Below are positions 17,960 through 25,350 of a stretch of DNA of 64,000 nt, piece by piece. The first letter of the stretch is position 1, and each line of letters begins with the position of its first letter. Under the pieces are notes generated by a model. That model saw only the letters and a program-made list of their open reading frames with translations. It made no database searches and was not told the origin of the DNA. The position numbers and the translations under genes are program-made. The DNA comes from CAYTLW01 sp964438735 (lineage in GTDB: Bacteria; Myxococcota_A; UBA9042): contig CAYTLW010000002.1 of the NCBI GenBank assembly GCA_964438735.1, forward strand, positions 62,001 through 126,000, given 5' to 3'.

Positions 17960-18355
17960 ATGGGGCGCTTTGCGCTCGTCCTTGTCGTCGCAGCCTGCCT
18001 GGGTCTGTCGGGCTCCACGGGTTGTGAGTCCATGGCCGGCAACGATCGCGACCCGCTGGCTGACTGCTTGACCCATCGCGAGGCGCTCTGCCAGCGATAC
18101 GGCGAGTGCCTGGGCAAGCCCGCCTCCTGGCAGGCCACCTGCCTGGCACAGCAGGACGAGGTGGGCGGTGCCTGCGAGGCGTTGATTCAGAGCAAGCCCT
18201 GCTACAAGTCGCGCTCGGTGCTTCTGGCCACATGCGCCGAGGAGTTGCCCGGCAAGTCATGTCTGGAGGTCTGCGTCAGCGGTGGTGGACGCACGGTCTG
18301 TTCGTCGCCCTGTCCGCTGGTCTGCTCGACCACGAATCCAGGGCTCGACAATTGA
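17960..18355 (+). CDS. Cys-rich small lipoprotein, unknown
   Basis: A 131-aa protein with a hydrophobic N-terminus ending in a lipobox-like GSTGC (Cys at about 21), then about a dozen further Cys residues, many in CxxxC or close pairs, as in small secreted disulfide-stabilised modules. The ATG at 17960 is chosen because it puts the signal peptide at the N-terminus; a longer frame from 17879 would read through the LexA-type boxes. No good Shine-Dalgarno is visible. Its position divergent from lexA across the paired operator suggests damage-linked regulation, which is inference. No family is recognised. Confidence 0.6.
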   Translation: MGRFALVLVVAACLGLSGSTGCESMAGNDRDPLADCLTHREALCQRYGECLGKPASWQATCLAQQDEVGGACEALIQSKPCYKSRSVLLATCAEELPGKSCLEVCVSGGGRTVCSSPCPLVCSTTNPGLDN

Positions 18356-18378
18356 AGACGGCGATGTGATCGCGAGCG

Positions 18379-19437
18379 TCAGATGCGGATTTCGATGTGA
18401 CTGCTGGCCTTGAGCTCGGCCATCCACGCCCGGTACAGGCGCACGAATTGCTGCTCGGTCAGGCGGGCGCGGACCATCTGCTCAAGGATGCGCTTGTCCT
18501 TGGCCGGGACCTCGCGGCGCGCGATCCGCTTGATGATGTGGAAGCCAAACGGCGTCTGGATCACCTTGCTCACCTGGCCGTCGCGCAGGCTCCAGAGCTT
18601 GCTGCCGAAGCTGGGGTCCAACATCCAGCGGCGCATCCAGCCCAGGTCGCCGCCTACCTCCGTGCCCAGGTCGTCGCTATGTTCTTCCGCCAGGTCGGAG
18701 AAGCTCTTCTTCTGAGCCATGACCTGGTCGTAGACGGCCCAGGATTTGCGCCGCAGCTGGTTGACCTCGAAGGGGCTGGCGCTGGGCGGCACCTTGATCA
18801 AGATGTGGCGTGAGCGGACCTCGTCCTCCACCGTGCCGGACTTGTACTCGGCTTCGAGGATGCGCTTGACCTCCTGTTCGGTGACGCGCAGTCGACTGCC
18901 GAGCTTCACGCGGAGCATCTTCACGCGCAGCTTCTCGGTCCGAACGTGGTCGCGATATTCCGACAGGTGTGCATAGCCGAGCTTGCGCACCGCGACGCGT
19001 AGCTCGCTCATATCCCAGAGGTTCTTCTGACGCATCTGGGACAACACCTGGTCGATCTCGGCGTCGGAGATCGTCAGGCTCATCTCGTTGGCGGCGCGCA
19101 CCACGAGGTTGTTCTCGATCAGGGAATCCAGCGTCTGGCGCAACATGGCCAACTCGCTGCGAGGCCGCTCCGAGTCGGTGGGCACCAGGGACTGGCTGGC
19201 GCTGTGTCGACCCTGGGCCCGAACCAGTTCGCTGTGGGTGATGATGCGCTTGTTGATCACCGCCGCGATGCCGTCGATCTGGATGTACCCGCGCGGCAGC
19301 TTTGCCTGGCGCGGGCCGGTCTTCTTGGCCGCAACCGCTTGATTCGACACCGAAGCGCAGACGATCATCGACAGCGTCGTCAGCAAAGCGACGCACAGGC
19401 CCGGGCGCCGGGTGGTGGTCTGCTGGCGCCGGATCAT
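18379..19437 (-). CDS. SurA-like peptidyl-prolyl isomerase
   Basis: A 352-aa exported folding factor. A signal peptide (about 1-37) precedes a SurA N-terminal helical domain (GIAAVINKRIITHSELV, LDSLIENNLVVRAANEM) and one rotamase domain at about 205-310 (RSRHILIKV, GGDLGWMRRWML, VIQTPFGFHIIKRI). E. coli SurA has two rotamase domains; this protein has one. The ATG overlaps the stop of the upstream parvulin lipoprotein by 4 bp, so the two are translated together. Role: periplasmic chaperone for outer-membrane proteins, by family. Confidence 0.87.
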   Translation of the reverse strand: MIRRQQTTTRRPGLCVALLTTLSMIVCASVSNQAVAAKKTGPRQAKLPRGYIQIDGIAAVINKRIITHSELVRAQGRHSASQSLVPTDSERPRSELAMLRQTLDSLIENNLVVRAANEMSLTISDAEIDQVLSQMRQKNLWDMSELRVAVRKLGYAHLSEYRDHVRTEKLRVKMLRVKLGSRLRVTEQEVKRILEAEYKSGTVEDEVRSRHILIKVPPSASPFEVNQLRRKSWAVYDQVMAQKKSFSDLAEEHSDDLGTEVGGDLGWMRRWMLDPSFGSKLWSLRDGQVSKVIQTPFGFHIIKRIARREVPAKDKRILEQMVRARLTEQQFVRLYRAWMAELKASSHIEIRI

Positions 19438-20624
19438 GGCGTCTCCGCTTTGTCTGTCGCTGTGTCTGTCGGTGTGGCTGGCGGCGTGCCCTTGGCGGCG
19501 GCCGGCGGTGCCGCCAGCGGCGACCCGGTCTTCAGCGAGGCACCCTTGCTGCGCGGCTTGGGCGGCCCTCGAAGGGGCAGCAGGCGCACGGCGTCGTCGT
19601 TGATCTCCACGCCGGCGTTGCCGCGCAGGCCATCGAGCAATTCCTTGCGGCGCGCGTCCCTTTTGCGTTTGAGCACCCGCCGGCGGATGGCGCGCTTGGC
19701 GTCGTCGAGCTTCCTGTCGATGGCGGGGCTCTTGGAGGTGACCATGATCACGTGAAAGCCGGCCTCCGTGGCGACGATCGGGCCGAGCTTGTAGGGCTCC
19801 AGCGCCATGCCCGCTTCGATCAACGCCGCCGGGATGGCGGCCAGGCGGGCCTTCTCAGCTGGCGGTGCGTTGGCCGGCGGTTGTCGCGAGACCAGGCCCA
19901 GAGAGCCCAGCTGGGTAGCGGTCGCCTTGTCCAGGCTGACCCGACCGACGTAGTCCTGCCACAGCACGTTGAGCTTGGCGGCGGAGCCTTCGGCGCCGGC
20001 TTCCAGCTCGTGGCGGACCTTGTCGGCGGCCGCTTTGTCGCTCAGCAGAAGGTGACGCAACTCCACCTGTTCCGGCTTCTGATACAGGCCCACATTGGCC
20101 TCGTAGTAGGCCTTGACCTCGGCATCGGTCACGTCCTCTGCCTTGACCTGGCCGGCCACCGATTCCTTGAGGTAGCGGCGCACCATCTGGCTGCGGGTCG
20201 ATTCGACCACCTCGGGATCCTTGGCCAGTCCCTGCCGGGCGGCTTCCTCCGCCAGCACCTCGAATTGCACCCAGCTGGCCAGGTACTCCTTGCGCTTGGC
20301 GACGGTGGCGAACTGCGCCCGCACCACGCCGGGTTCGCCGGCCAGACGTGACTCCAACTCGCCGAGGGTGATCTTCCGCTGGCCGATCTCGGCCACCACG
20401 ATCGCCTGTTGTTCGGCGGTGAGCTGCGAACCGGCCAGGGCGGCCTTCGCTTTGGGGATCTCGTCGACCTTCGCCGACAGCGCCGCCTCGCCCACGCCCG
20501 GACCGGCCGGCACCTTGCGTTGGGGCTTGTCACAGCCAAGGGCAGACAAGGCCACAAGGCAGATCACGATCGCCGTGATGCGGTGGTGGTTGCTGGTCTG
20601 TAGGGGCAACTTGGAGGTGATCAT
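19434..20624 (-). CDS. parvulin-type peptidyl-prolyl isomerase lipoprotein
   Basis: A 396-aa lipoprotein with lipobox LSALGC (Cys at about 31). The middle has SurA/PrsA-like helices (ITLGELESRLAGEPG, YLASWVQFEVLAEEAARQG) and a rotamase-type domain (VELRHLLLS..., LGPIVATEAGFHVIMVTSK) with about 80 residues inserted between its halves. The C-terminus is a Lys/Arg-rich then Pro/Ala/Thr-rich tail. It overlaps the SurA-like gene by 4 bp (ATGA). It resembles PrsA-type foldases anchored to a membrane. Confidence 0.83.
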   Translation of the reverse strand: MITSKLPLQTSNHHRITAIVICLVALSALGCDKPQRKVPAGPGVGEAALSAKVDEIPKAKAALAGSQLTAEQQAIVVAEIGQRKITLGELESRLAGEPGVVRAQFATVAKRKEYLASWVQFEVLAEEAARQGLAKDPEVVESTRSQMVRRYLKESVAGQVKAEDVTDAEVKAYYEANVGLYQKPEQVELRHLLLSDKAAADKVRHELEAGAEGSAAKLNVLWQDYVGRVSLDKATATQLGSLGLVSRQPPANAPPAEKARLAAIPAALIEAGMALEPYKLGPIVATEAGFHVIMVTSKSPAIDRKLDDAKRAIRRRVLKRKRDARRKELLDGLRGNAGVEINDDAVRLLPLRGPPKPRSKGASLKTGSPLAAPPAAAKGTPPATPTDTATDKAETP

Positions 20625-20677
20625 CGGAACTGGATTGGTGAATGGGAGGTCGGTCCATCAACGCCGAAGGCCACGGG

Positions 20678-20706
20678 AGTCTTCCCACAACTGCCGAGCG
20701 GGTCAA
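20678..20706 (-). promoter_or_regulatory. putative promoter of the parvulin/SurA operon
   Basis: On the minus strand TTGACC (20706-20701), 17-bp spacer, AAGACT (20683-20678), about 54 bp upstream of the lipoprotein start at 20624. The -35 is near consensus and the -10 is weak. Confidence 0.35.
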
Positions 20707-20714
20707 GGTGAGGC

Positions 20715-21470
20715 TTACAGCCGCATGCGGACCTGTGAACGCCAGTCTCCCTTGACCTCGAGCGTGGCCCGTCGACCGCCCTTCTGCAGGCGCGCCTCGA
20801 TATCGGTCGGCAGGGGCACGATGGCCACGCCGTCGGCCCCGGCCTGGGCCTCAATCTGCAAGCCATCGTCCAGGGTGAGGCGCACGCGGCCGGGCCCTGG
20901 CTTGGGCGCACCGCAGGTCTGTATGCGTCCCGCGCGCTTCAGGGTGCGTTCACCCAAGGGCGTCTCGTGAACGCCGAGGCTCCACTGTTGCCAGGCCGCG
21001 CCGATCAACAGGGCCAGGCCGACGGTGGTGATGGCCGCCCCCTGGACATAGGCCTGCCGGGCGCTGCCGGGACTGAACTCGCCGTCCACCTCTTCGGCCG
21101 GCGGATCGAGGGCGTTGTAGGTGATGATGCCCGCCCCCGCGGCCGCGAACAGGCCGCCAAAGAGCCACTCCAACTTCAAGCTGGCGCCTTCGGCCCGGCG
21201 GGTGGTGCGTCGAAAGCCGCGCGCTCGCTGCTCCAGCACCTTCTGGCAGCGGGCGACGCTGAGCACCTGGACCTGCACCGTGGCGCCGACCCGCTTGCCG
21301 CTGACCTGGTGGCCCGCGCCGAGTGATTCCATGCGCTGTTTCGGCTTCTCGAGCGGTTCGACTCGAAGGCGGTGGGTCTCGCTGATCTGGGCGCATCCCA
21401 GGCAACCCACCACGGCCAGCAGGGCCGCCGGGCGCCAGACAGGGGCCGTCCTGGAGAACAGTTCACTCAA
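20715..21470 (-). CDS. lipoprotein with two hydrophobic segments, unknown
   Basis: A 251-aa protein starting with TTG, whose first bases overlap the stop of spoIID (sequence ATTGA). The N-terminus has a signal-like segment ending VGCLGC. A central part has two hydrophobic stretches (LFGGLFAAAGAGIITY and AAITTVGLALLIGAA), and the C-terminal 70 residues look like a beta-rich domain (VRLTLDDGLQIEAQAG, LEVKGDW). A downstream start would remove the lipobox. No known family is recognised. The tight coupling suggests a partner in the same envelope process as SpoIID. Confidence 0.6.
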   Translation of the reverse strand: MSELFSRTAPVWRPAALLAVVGCLGCAQISETHRLRVEPLEKPKQRMESLGAGHQVSGKRVGATVQVQVLSVARCQKVLEQRARGFRRTTRRAEGASLKLEWLFGGLFAAAGAGIITYNALDPPAEEVDGEFSPGSARQAYVQGAAITTVGLALLIGAAWQQWSLGVHETPLGERTLKRAGRIQTCGAPKPGPGRVRLTLDDGLQIEAQAGADGVAIVPLPTDIEARLQKGGRRATLEVKGDWRSQVRMRL

Positions 21471-23200
21471 TAGAGCTTCTCCAGCTTGGAGCCCACGTAA
21501 TAGTGGGCCGTGATCTCGGCGAAGGTCTGGCCGAGTCGGGCTCGACCCATGGAGCCGGTCTGGTCCAATCCGACCCCGTGGCCATAGCCGGCGCCCTGGA
21601 AGGTCCAGCTGCCCGGCACGCCATCGGCGCCGGCCGCTCCGGGCTCGGCGATGAACAGCGATGAGCGCAGGCCCCTGAAGGCCCGCCGGATGCGCAATTC
21701 GCCGTGGATCTTGCGCTTGCTGCCATCCTGCAGGGTCACTTCCAGGTCGATGATCCGACCGGAGACACCTCGTTTGATCACCCGCATGGCGCGCACGTCC
21801 TTGGGGATGCCGTAGCGCTTGAGGCTGGCGCGGAGCTCGCGCCTTTTGCGGGTGACCTTCCACCGCAGGACGTGCTTGTTCTTGCCGGCAGCGGCCGCAT
21901 AGCTGCGATCGGTCGACGCCAGGTGAGCCCTGACGGCGGCCTCGTCGGGGATGCCGGTCAGCAGATCTTTTGCGCCGGGCTGCAGATCGGCCCGGCCGCG
22001 CAGCGTGGGATGCGGCGTCATGTCCCAGGCGTTGTCGTTGTTCTCGGTGTGGCCGCCGCTGGCGGCGCAGTAGAAGGCGTCCACGAGCCGCCCGCGCCGC
22101 TTGGGATCGGTGAGCACAAGGCCCCGGGTGGCCCGCACTGCGGCGATCACACGCGGGCTGATCCGCTTCATGCCGCCGTAAGCCTGGCAGTGGACCTCGC
22201 TGCAAATCGAGAAGGGATCGGTCCGATGGCGCTGGCCGACCTTGGCCAGCATGTCCGTGCGCGCAGCCACCGCCTGGGCCTTGAGCGCCTCCATGGGCGC
22301 GCTGGCGAAGATCTCGGCCGCCACCACGCCGGCGAGGATCTTCTCGATTCGAGCTTCGTTGACCACCGTCAGTCGCCCCGCCTTGTTGGGTGCGACGTAG
22401 ATTCGGCCAGGCAGAATCAGTGAGCGGCTGCGCTTGCCGCGCGTCCCGGTGACGACGATGGGTTGGGGTTGGCCCTTGGCGTCCGGCAGCGCCTCCAACC
22501 AGATCACGTCGGCGGCGCGCACTTCGGCACCGTCGGCCGTGCGCGCTCTGAGCAGCGCCTGGGGCGGATGGATCATTTGTACATGAACCCAGGCGTCCGC
22601 CTGCCAGGTGGCGCTGATCTCGGTCGCTCTGGCCCTGGCTGAAGCCTTGTCGGCGTGGCCCTGTTCCAGGCAGAGCAGGGTGCGCCGTGTATCCAGAGCA
22701 CGACCTCGCAGGGCATAGGTGGCGCCGATACCGAAGTGCCTCGTCTTCAAGCCGCGCGCCTGCCAGGTCTTGCGGATCGTACGCAGCGTCGCCAGGTCGT
22801 CGGCCGGCGCGGCGCCGATGCCGACGTAGTAGCGCTTTTCACCGGCCTTGAATCTGGTGCCACTGACCACCATCGGCCGATCGCCGGGGATGACGAACTC
22901 CACCGAGCCGTCGCCGGTTCCGATCACCCGCAGGCCGGACCTGGCGCGCACCTCGATCTGGCGCTGATCGGCCAGTACCGACAGCGGCAGGAGCGGGTGC
23001 CCTTGGCCGTCGAGGGTGACGAATACACGGTACAGACTGTCCGCCCGATCTTCGTGACCCAGGGGGTCGGCCTGCCCGGACGCCGCCACCGGCCAGCAGA
23101 AGATCGACAGGATCGTCAGCAGCGTCGCGAGGTGAGCGCCGCCGGCCCTTCCAAAAGCGCCACCCCTTGGCGATACTCGGCGCCACGCCCAGGCGGCCAT
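21467..23200 (-). CDS. SpoIID/LytB-domain exported protein
   Basis: Proteins with this domain are amidase-activator or lytic transglycosylase-like factors acting on peptidoglycan (SpoIID in Bacillus cleaves denuded glycans); in non-sporulating Gram-negatives the role is less clear. This 577-aa protein has a signal peptide and a long N-terminal region of about 290 residues. The SpoIID domain follows, with ILAGVVAAEIFASAPMEALK and KAQAVAART, CSEVHCQAYGG, FYCAASGGHTEN, and near the C-terminus GAGYGHGVGLDQTGSMGRA. The ATG at 23200 is chosen because AGGAGG lies 8 bp upstream; in-frame ATGs at 23221 and 23242 would run into the divergent kinase gene. Confidence 0.85.
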   Translation of the reverse strand: MAAWAWRRVSPRGGAFGRAGGAHLATLLTILSIFCWPVAASGQADPLGHEDRADSLYRVFVTLDGQGHPLLPLSVLADQRQIEVRARSGLRVIGTGDGSVEFVIPGDRPMVVSGTRFKAGEKRYYVGIGAAPADDLATLRTIRKTWQARGLKTRHFGIGATYALRGRALDTRRTLLCLEQGHADKASARARATEISATWQADAWVHVQMIHPPQALLRARTADGAEVRAADVIWLEALPDAKGQPQPIVVTGTRGKRSRSLILPGRIYVAPNKAGRLTVVNEARIEKILAGVVAAEIFASAPMEALKAQAVAARTDMLAKVGQRHRTDPFSICSEVHCQAYGGMKRISPRVIAAVRATRGLVLTDPKRRGRLVDAFYCAASGGHTENNDNAWDMTPHPTLRGRADLQPGAKDLLTGIPDEAAVRAHLASTDRSYAAAAGKNKHVLRWKVTRKRRELRASLKRYGIPKDVRAMRVIKRGVSGRIIDLEVTLQDGSKRKIHGELRIRRAFRGLRSSLFIAEPGAAGADGVPGSWTFQGAGYGHGVGLDQTGSMGRARLGQTFAEITAHYYVGSKLEKLY

Positions 23201-23240
23201 GGAGATGTCCTCCTGCCTCATGGGGTTGCAGATTCCAACC

Positions 23241-24551
23241 ATGGCTTCCGTCCATCAACGCTATCGGATCATCGAGAAGATCGACGCCGGAGGCATGGCG
23301 GAGATCTACCGCGGGGCTGCGGTTTCCCTCGATGGTTTTGAAAAACAGGTGGCGATCAAGCGGATTCTGCCCTCTATCTGCACCGACCAGAAGTTTGTCG
23401 CCATGTTCCTCGACGAGGCCCGCCTGTCGATGCAATTGCAGCACGCGAACATCGTGCAGATCTTCGATATTGGCAAGGCCGACGGTACGTACTTCGTGGT
23501 CATGGAGTTGATTGAAGGTCCGAACTTGCGCCGGGTCATGCAACGTTCCCTCGATCGCAGCAAACCGCTGCCCGTGCCGCTGGCCTGCTACCTGATCGCC
23601 GAAGTGGCCAAGGCGCTCGCTTATGCCCACGAACGCACCGATCCCAACGGTCAGGCACTGGGAATCGTTCATCGCGATGTGTCGCCGCCCAATGTCCTGC
23701 TGTCCCGCCAGGGCGAGATCAAGTTGACCGATTTCGGCCTGGCCAAGGCCGCCACCCACGTTCAGCAAACCGACGCCGGCGTGATCAAGGGAAAGTTCGC
23801 CTACCTCTCGCCCGAAGTGGTCGACGGCCGCGACGCCGATCCCCGGGCGGACGTCTACTCGGCAGGCATCATCCTGTGGGAGCTGCTCTGCGGTCGAAAG
23901 CTCTACGCCGGCAAGACCGACATGGAGACCGTCGAGCTGGTCCGGCGCAGCCAGGTGCCAGCGCCCTCGGCCATCCGACCCGAGGTGGACGAAGAGCTGG
24001 AGCGCATCGTGCTCAAGGCGCTGGCGCGCAACCCCAAGCGCCGCTACCAGAGCGCCAGGGCGCTGGAACGCGCGGTGGTCGGCCACCTGTTCAAGCACGG
24101 CATGCAGGTCGCTGAGAGCGATGTGGCCACCTACCTGCGCGAGCTGGAGGAAGACGCCACCGGCGATGCCGATGTATTCGATGTGGTCACCCTGCTGCAG
24201 GCGGAGCTCGTGGAGTTGCGCCGGTCTGGGAGGCTGGATCCCAACCTGGGCCAGGTGCCCCTGCAGTCCACCGCCCTGCGCGCCAAGAGCAACTCTCGTT
24301 TTTCCGTTGATCGCGTCATGCAACGTCTCGATCAAATGCCGCTCGATGACATCGCAGACGCCGAGACGGCGGATCCAATCCTGTCCCTGGCCGATCGCTT
24401 GGACGCGCCGGAGAGTCCGGAGATCAGCGGCGAACTCGACAATGAGGACGGCGGCGGCAGCGGCCTGCTGTGGGCTGCGGCGGCCGCTGCGATCGCGGTC
24501 GTGGTCGGCGGGCTGGCATTTCTGTGGCAGAGGGGCTATCTGCCCTTCTGA
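23241..24551 (+). CDS. Hanks-type Ser/Thr protein kinase, membrane anchored
   Basis: A 436-aa kinase. Residues about 7-280 form a eukaryotic-like kinase domain: glycine loop DAGGMAEIYRG, VAIKRI with the invariant Lys, catalytic loop IVHRDVSPPNVLL, LTDFGLA, and a KGKFAYLSPE activation segment. HRDVSPPN is the loop form common in myxobacterial kinases. A variable region follows, and a single membrane helix (LLWAAAAAAIAVVVGGLAFLW) lies six residues from the C-terminus, leaving the kinase in the cytoplasm. ATGs at 23199 and 23220 are also in frame but lie at or near the SpoIID start. Substrate unknown. Confidence 0.92.
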   Translation: MASVHQRYRIIEKIDAGGMAEIYRGAAVSLDGFEKQVAIKRILPSICTDQKFVAMFLDEARLSMQLQHANIVQIFDIGKADGTYFVVMELIEGPNLRRVMQRSLDRSKPLPVPLACYLIAEVAKALAYAHERTDPNGQALGIVHRDVSPPNVLLSRQGEIKLTDFGLAKAATHVQQTDAGVIKGKFAYLSPEVVDGRDADPRADVYSAGIILWELLCGRKLYAGKTDMETVELVRRSQVPAPSAIRPEVDEELERIVLKALARNPKRRYQSARALERAVVGHLFKHGMQVAESDVATYLRELEEDATGDADVFDVVTLLQAELVELRRSGRLDPNLGQVPLQSTALRAKSNSRFSVDRVMQRLDQMPLDDIADAETADPILSLADRLDAPESPEISGELDNEDGGGSGLLWAAAAAAIAVVVGGLAFLWQRGYLPF

Positions 24552-24697
24552 ACGGCGCGCCCGGTCCGGACGGTTCAGACACCGCCTGCGCGTCGTTGCC
24601 GTCCCGATCAATGCCCTTGGTGTTGATCTTGGACGTCGCTTTGGACCACCCACCCTGAGGCGCAGCGGTTCGGCCGGCGTCATGGAGCAACCAGATC

Positions 24698-25342
24698 GTG
24701 AAGTTCTTCATCGACACAGCGAACATTGACGAGATTCGCAAAGCACGCGCCTGGGGCGTGCTCGACGGCGTGACCACCAACCCTTCGCTGGTGGCCAAGA
24801 CCGGGCAGCGCTTCGACGACGTCAAGCGCGAGATCCTGGCGCTGGTCGACGGACCGGTCTCGCTCGAGGTCACAGCTGTGGACTATGACGGCATGATGGC
24901 CCAGGCCCGCGCGCTGCACGCCGAGGGCTCCCAGGTCGTGGTCAAGGTGCCCCTGACACCCGCCGGCATCGCCGCCACGCGCACCTGCACAGAAGAGGGC
25001 ATCAAGACCAACGTGACCCTCTGCTTCAGCGCCAACCAGGCCCTGCTGGCCGCCAAGGCGGGCGCCACCTACATCTCGCCCTTCGTCGGTCGACTCGATG
25101 ACATCAGCCGCGAAGGCATGGCGCTCATCGAAGACATCGTTCGAATCTATGAGAATTACGGCTTCGCCACCCAGGTGCTGGTCGCCTCGGTGCGCCACCC
25201 GCAGCATGTGCTCGAGTCGGCGCGACTGGGTGCACACGTCTGCACCATGCCTATCAAGGTGATCGAGCAACTCTTCCACCACCCGCTGACCGATATCGGT
25301 CTGGATCGCTTCCTGGCTGACTGGAAGCGCGTCCCGGAGTAG
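24698..25342 (+). CDS. transaldolase / fructose-6-phosphate aldolase family
   Basis: A small (214-aa) TalC/FSA-type transaldolase with MKFFIDTANIDEI at the N-terminus, DGVTTNPSL, the Schiff-base Lys83 in VVVKVPLTPAG, TLCFSANQALLAAKAGATYISPFVGR, and VASVRHPQHV. The family interconverts sugar phosphates of the pentose phosphate pathway or cleaves fructose 6-phosphate, and length alone cannot separate the two. It begins with GTG, placed exactly by the family N-terminus. A 146-bp gap from the kinase gene shows no clear promoter. Confidence 0.92.
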   Translation: MKFFIDTANIDEIRKARAWGVLDGVTTNPSLVAKTGQRFDDVKREILALVDGPVSLEVTAVDYDGMMAQARALHAEGSQVVVKVPLTPAGIAATRTCTEEGIKTNVTLCFSANQALLAAKAGATYISPFVGRLDDISREGMALIEDIVRIYENYGFATQVLVASVRHPQHVLESARLGAHVCTMPIKVIEQLFHHPLTDIGLDRFLADWKRVPE

Positions 25343-25350
25343 CCCCAGGC

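Noticed and set aside
24552..24697. Gap before the transaldolase gene
   Set aside because: I see no convincing promoter, RNA or repeat in it.
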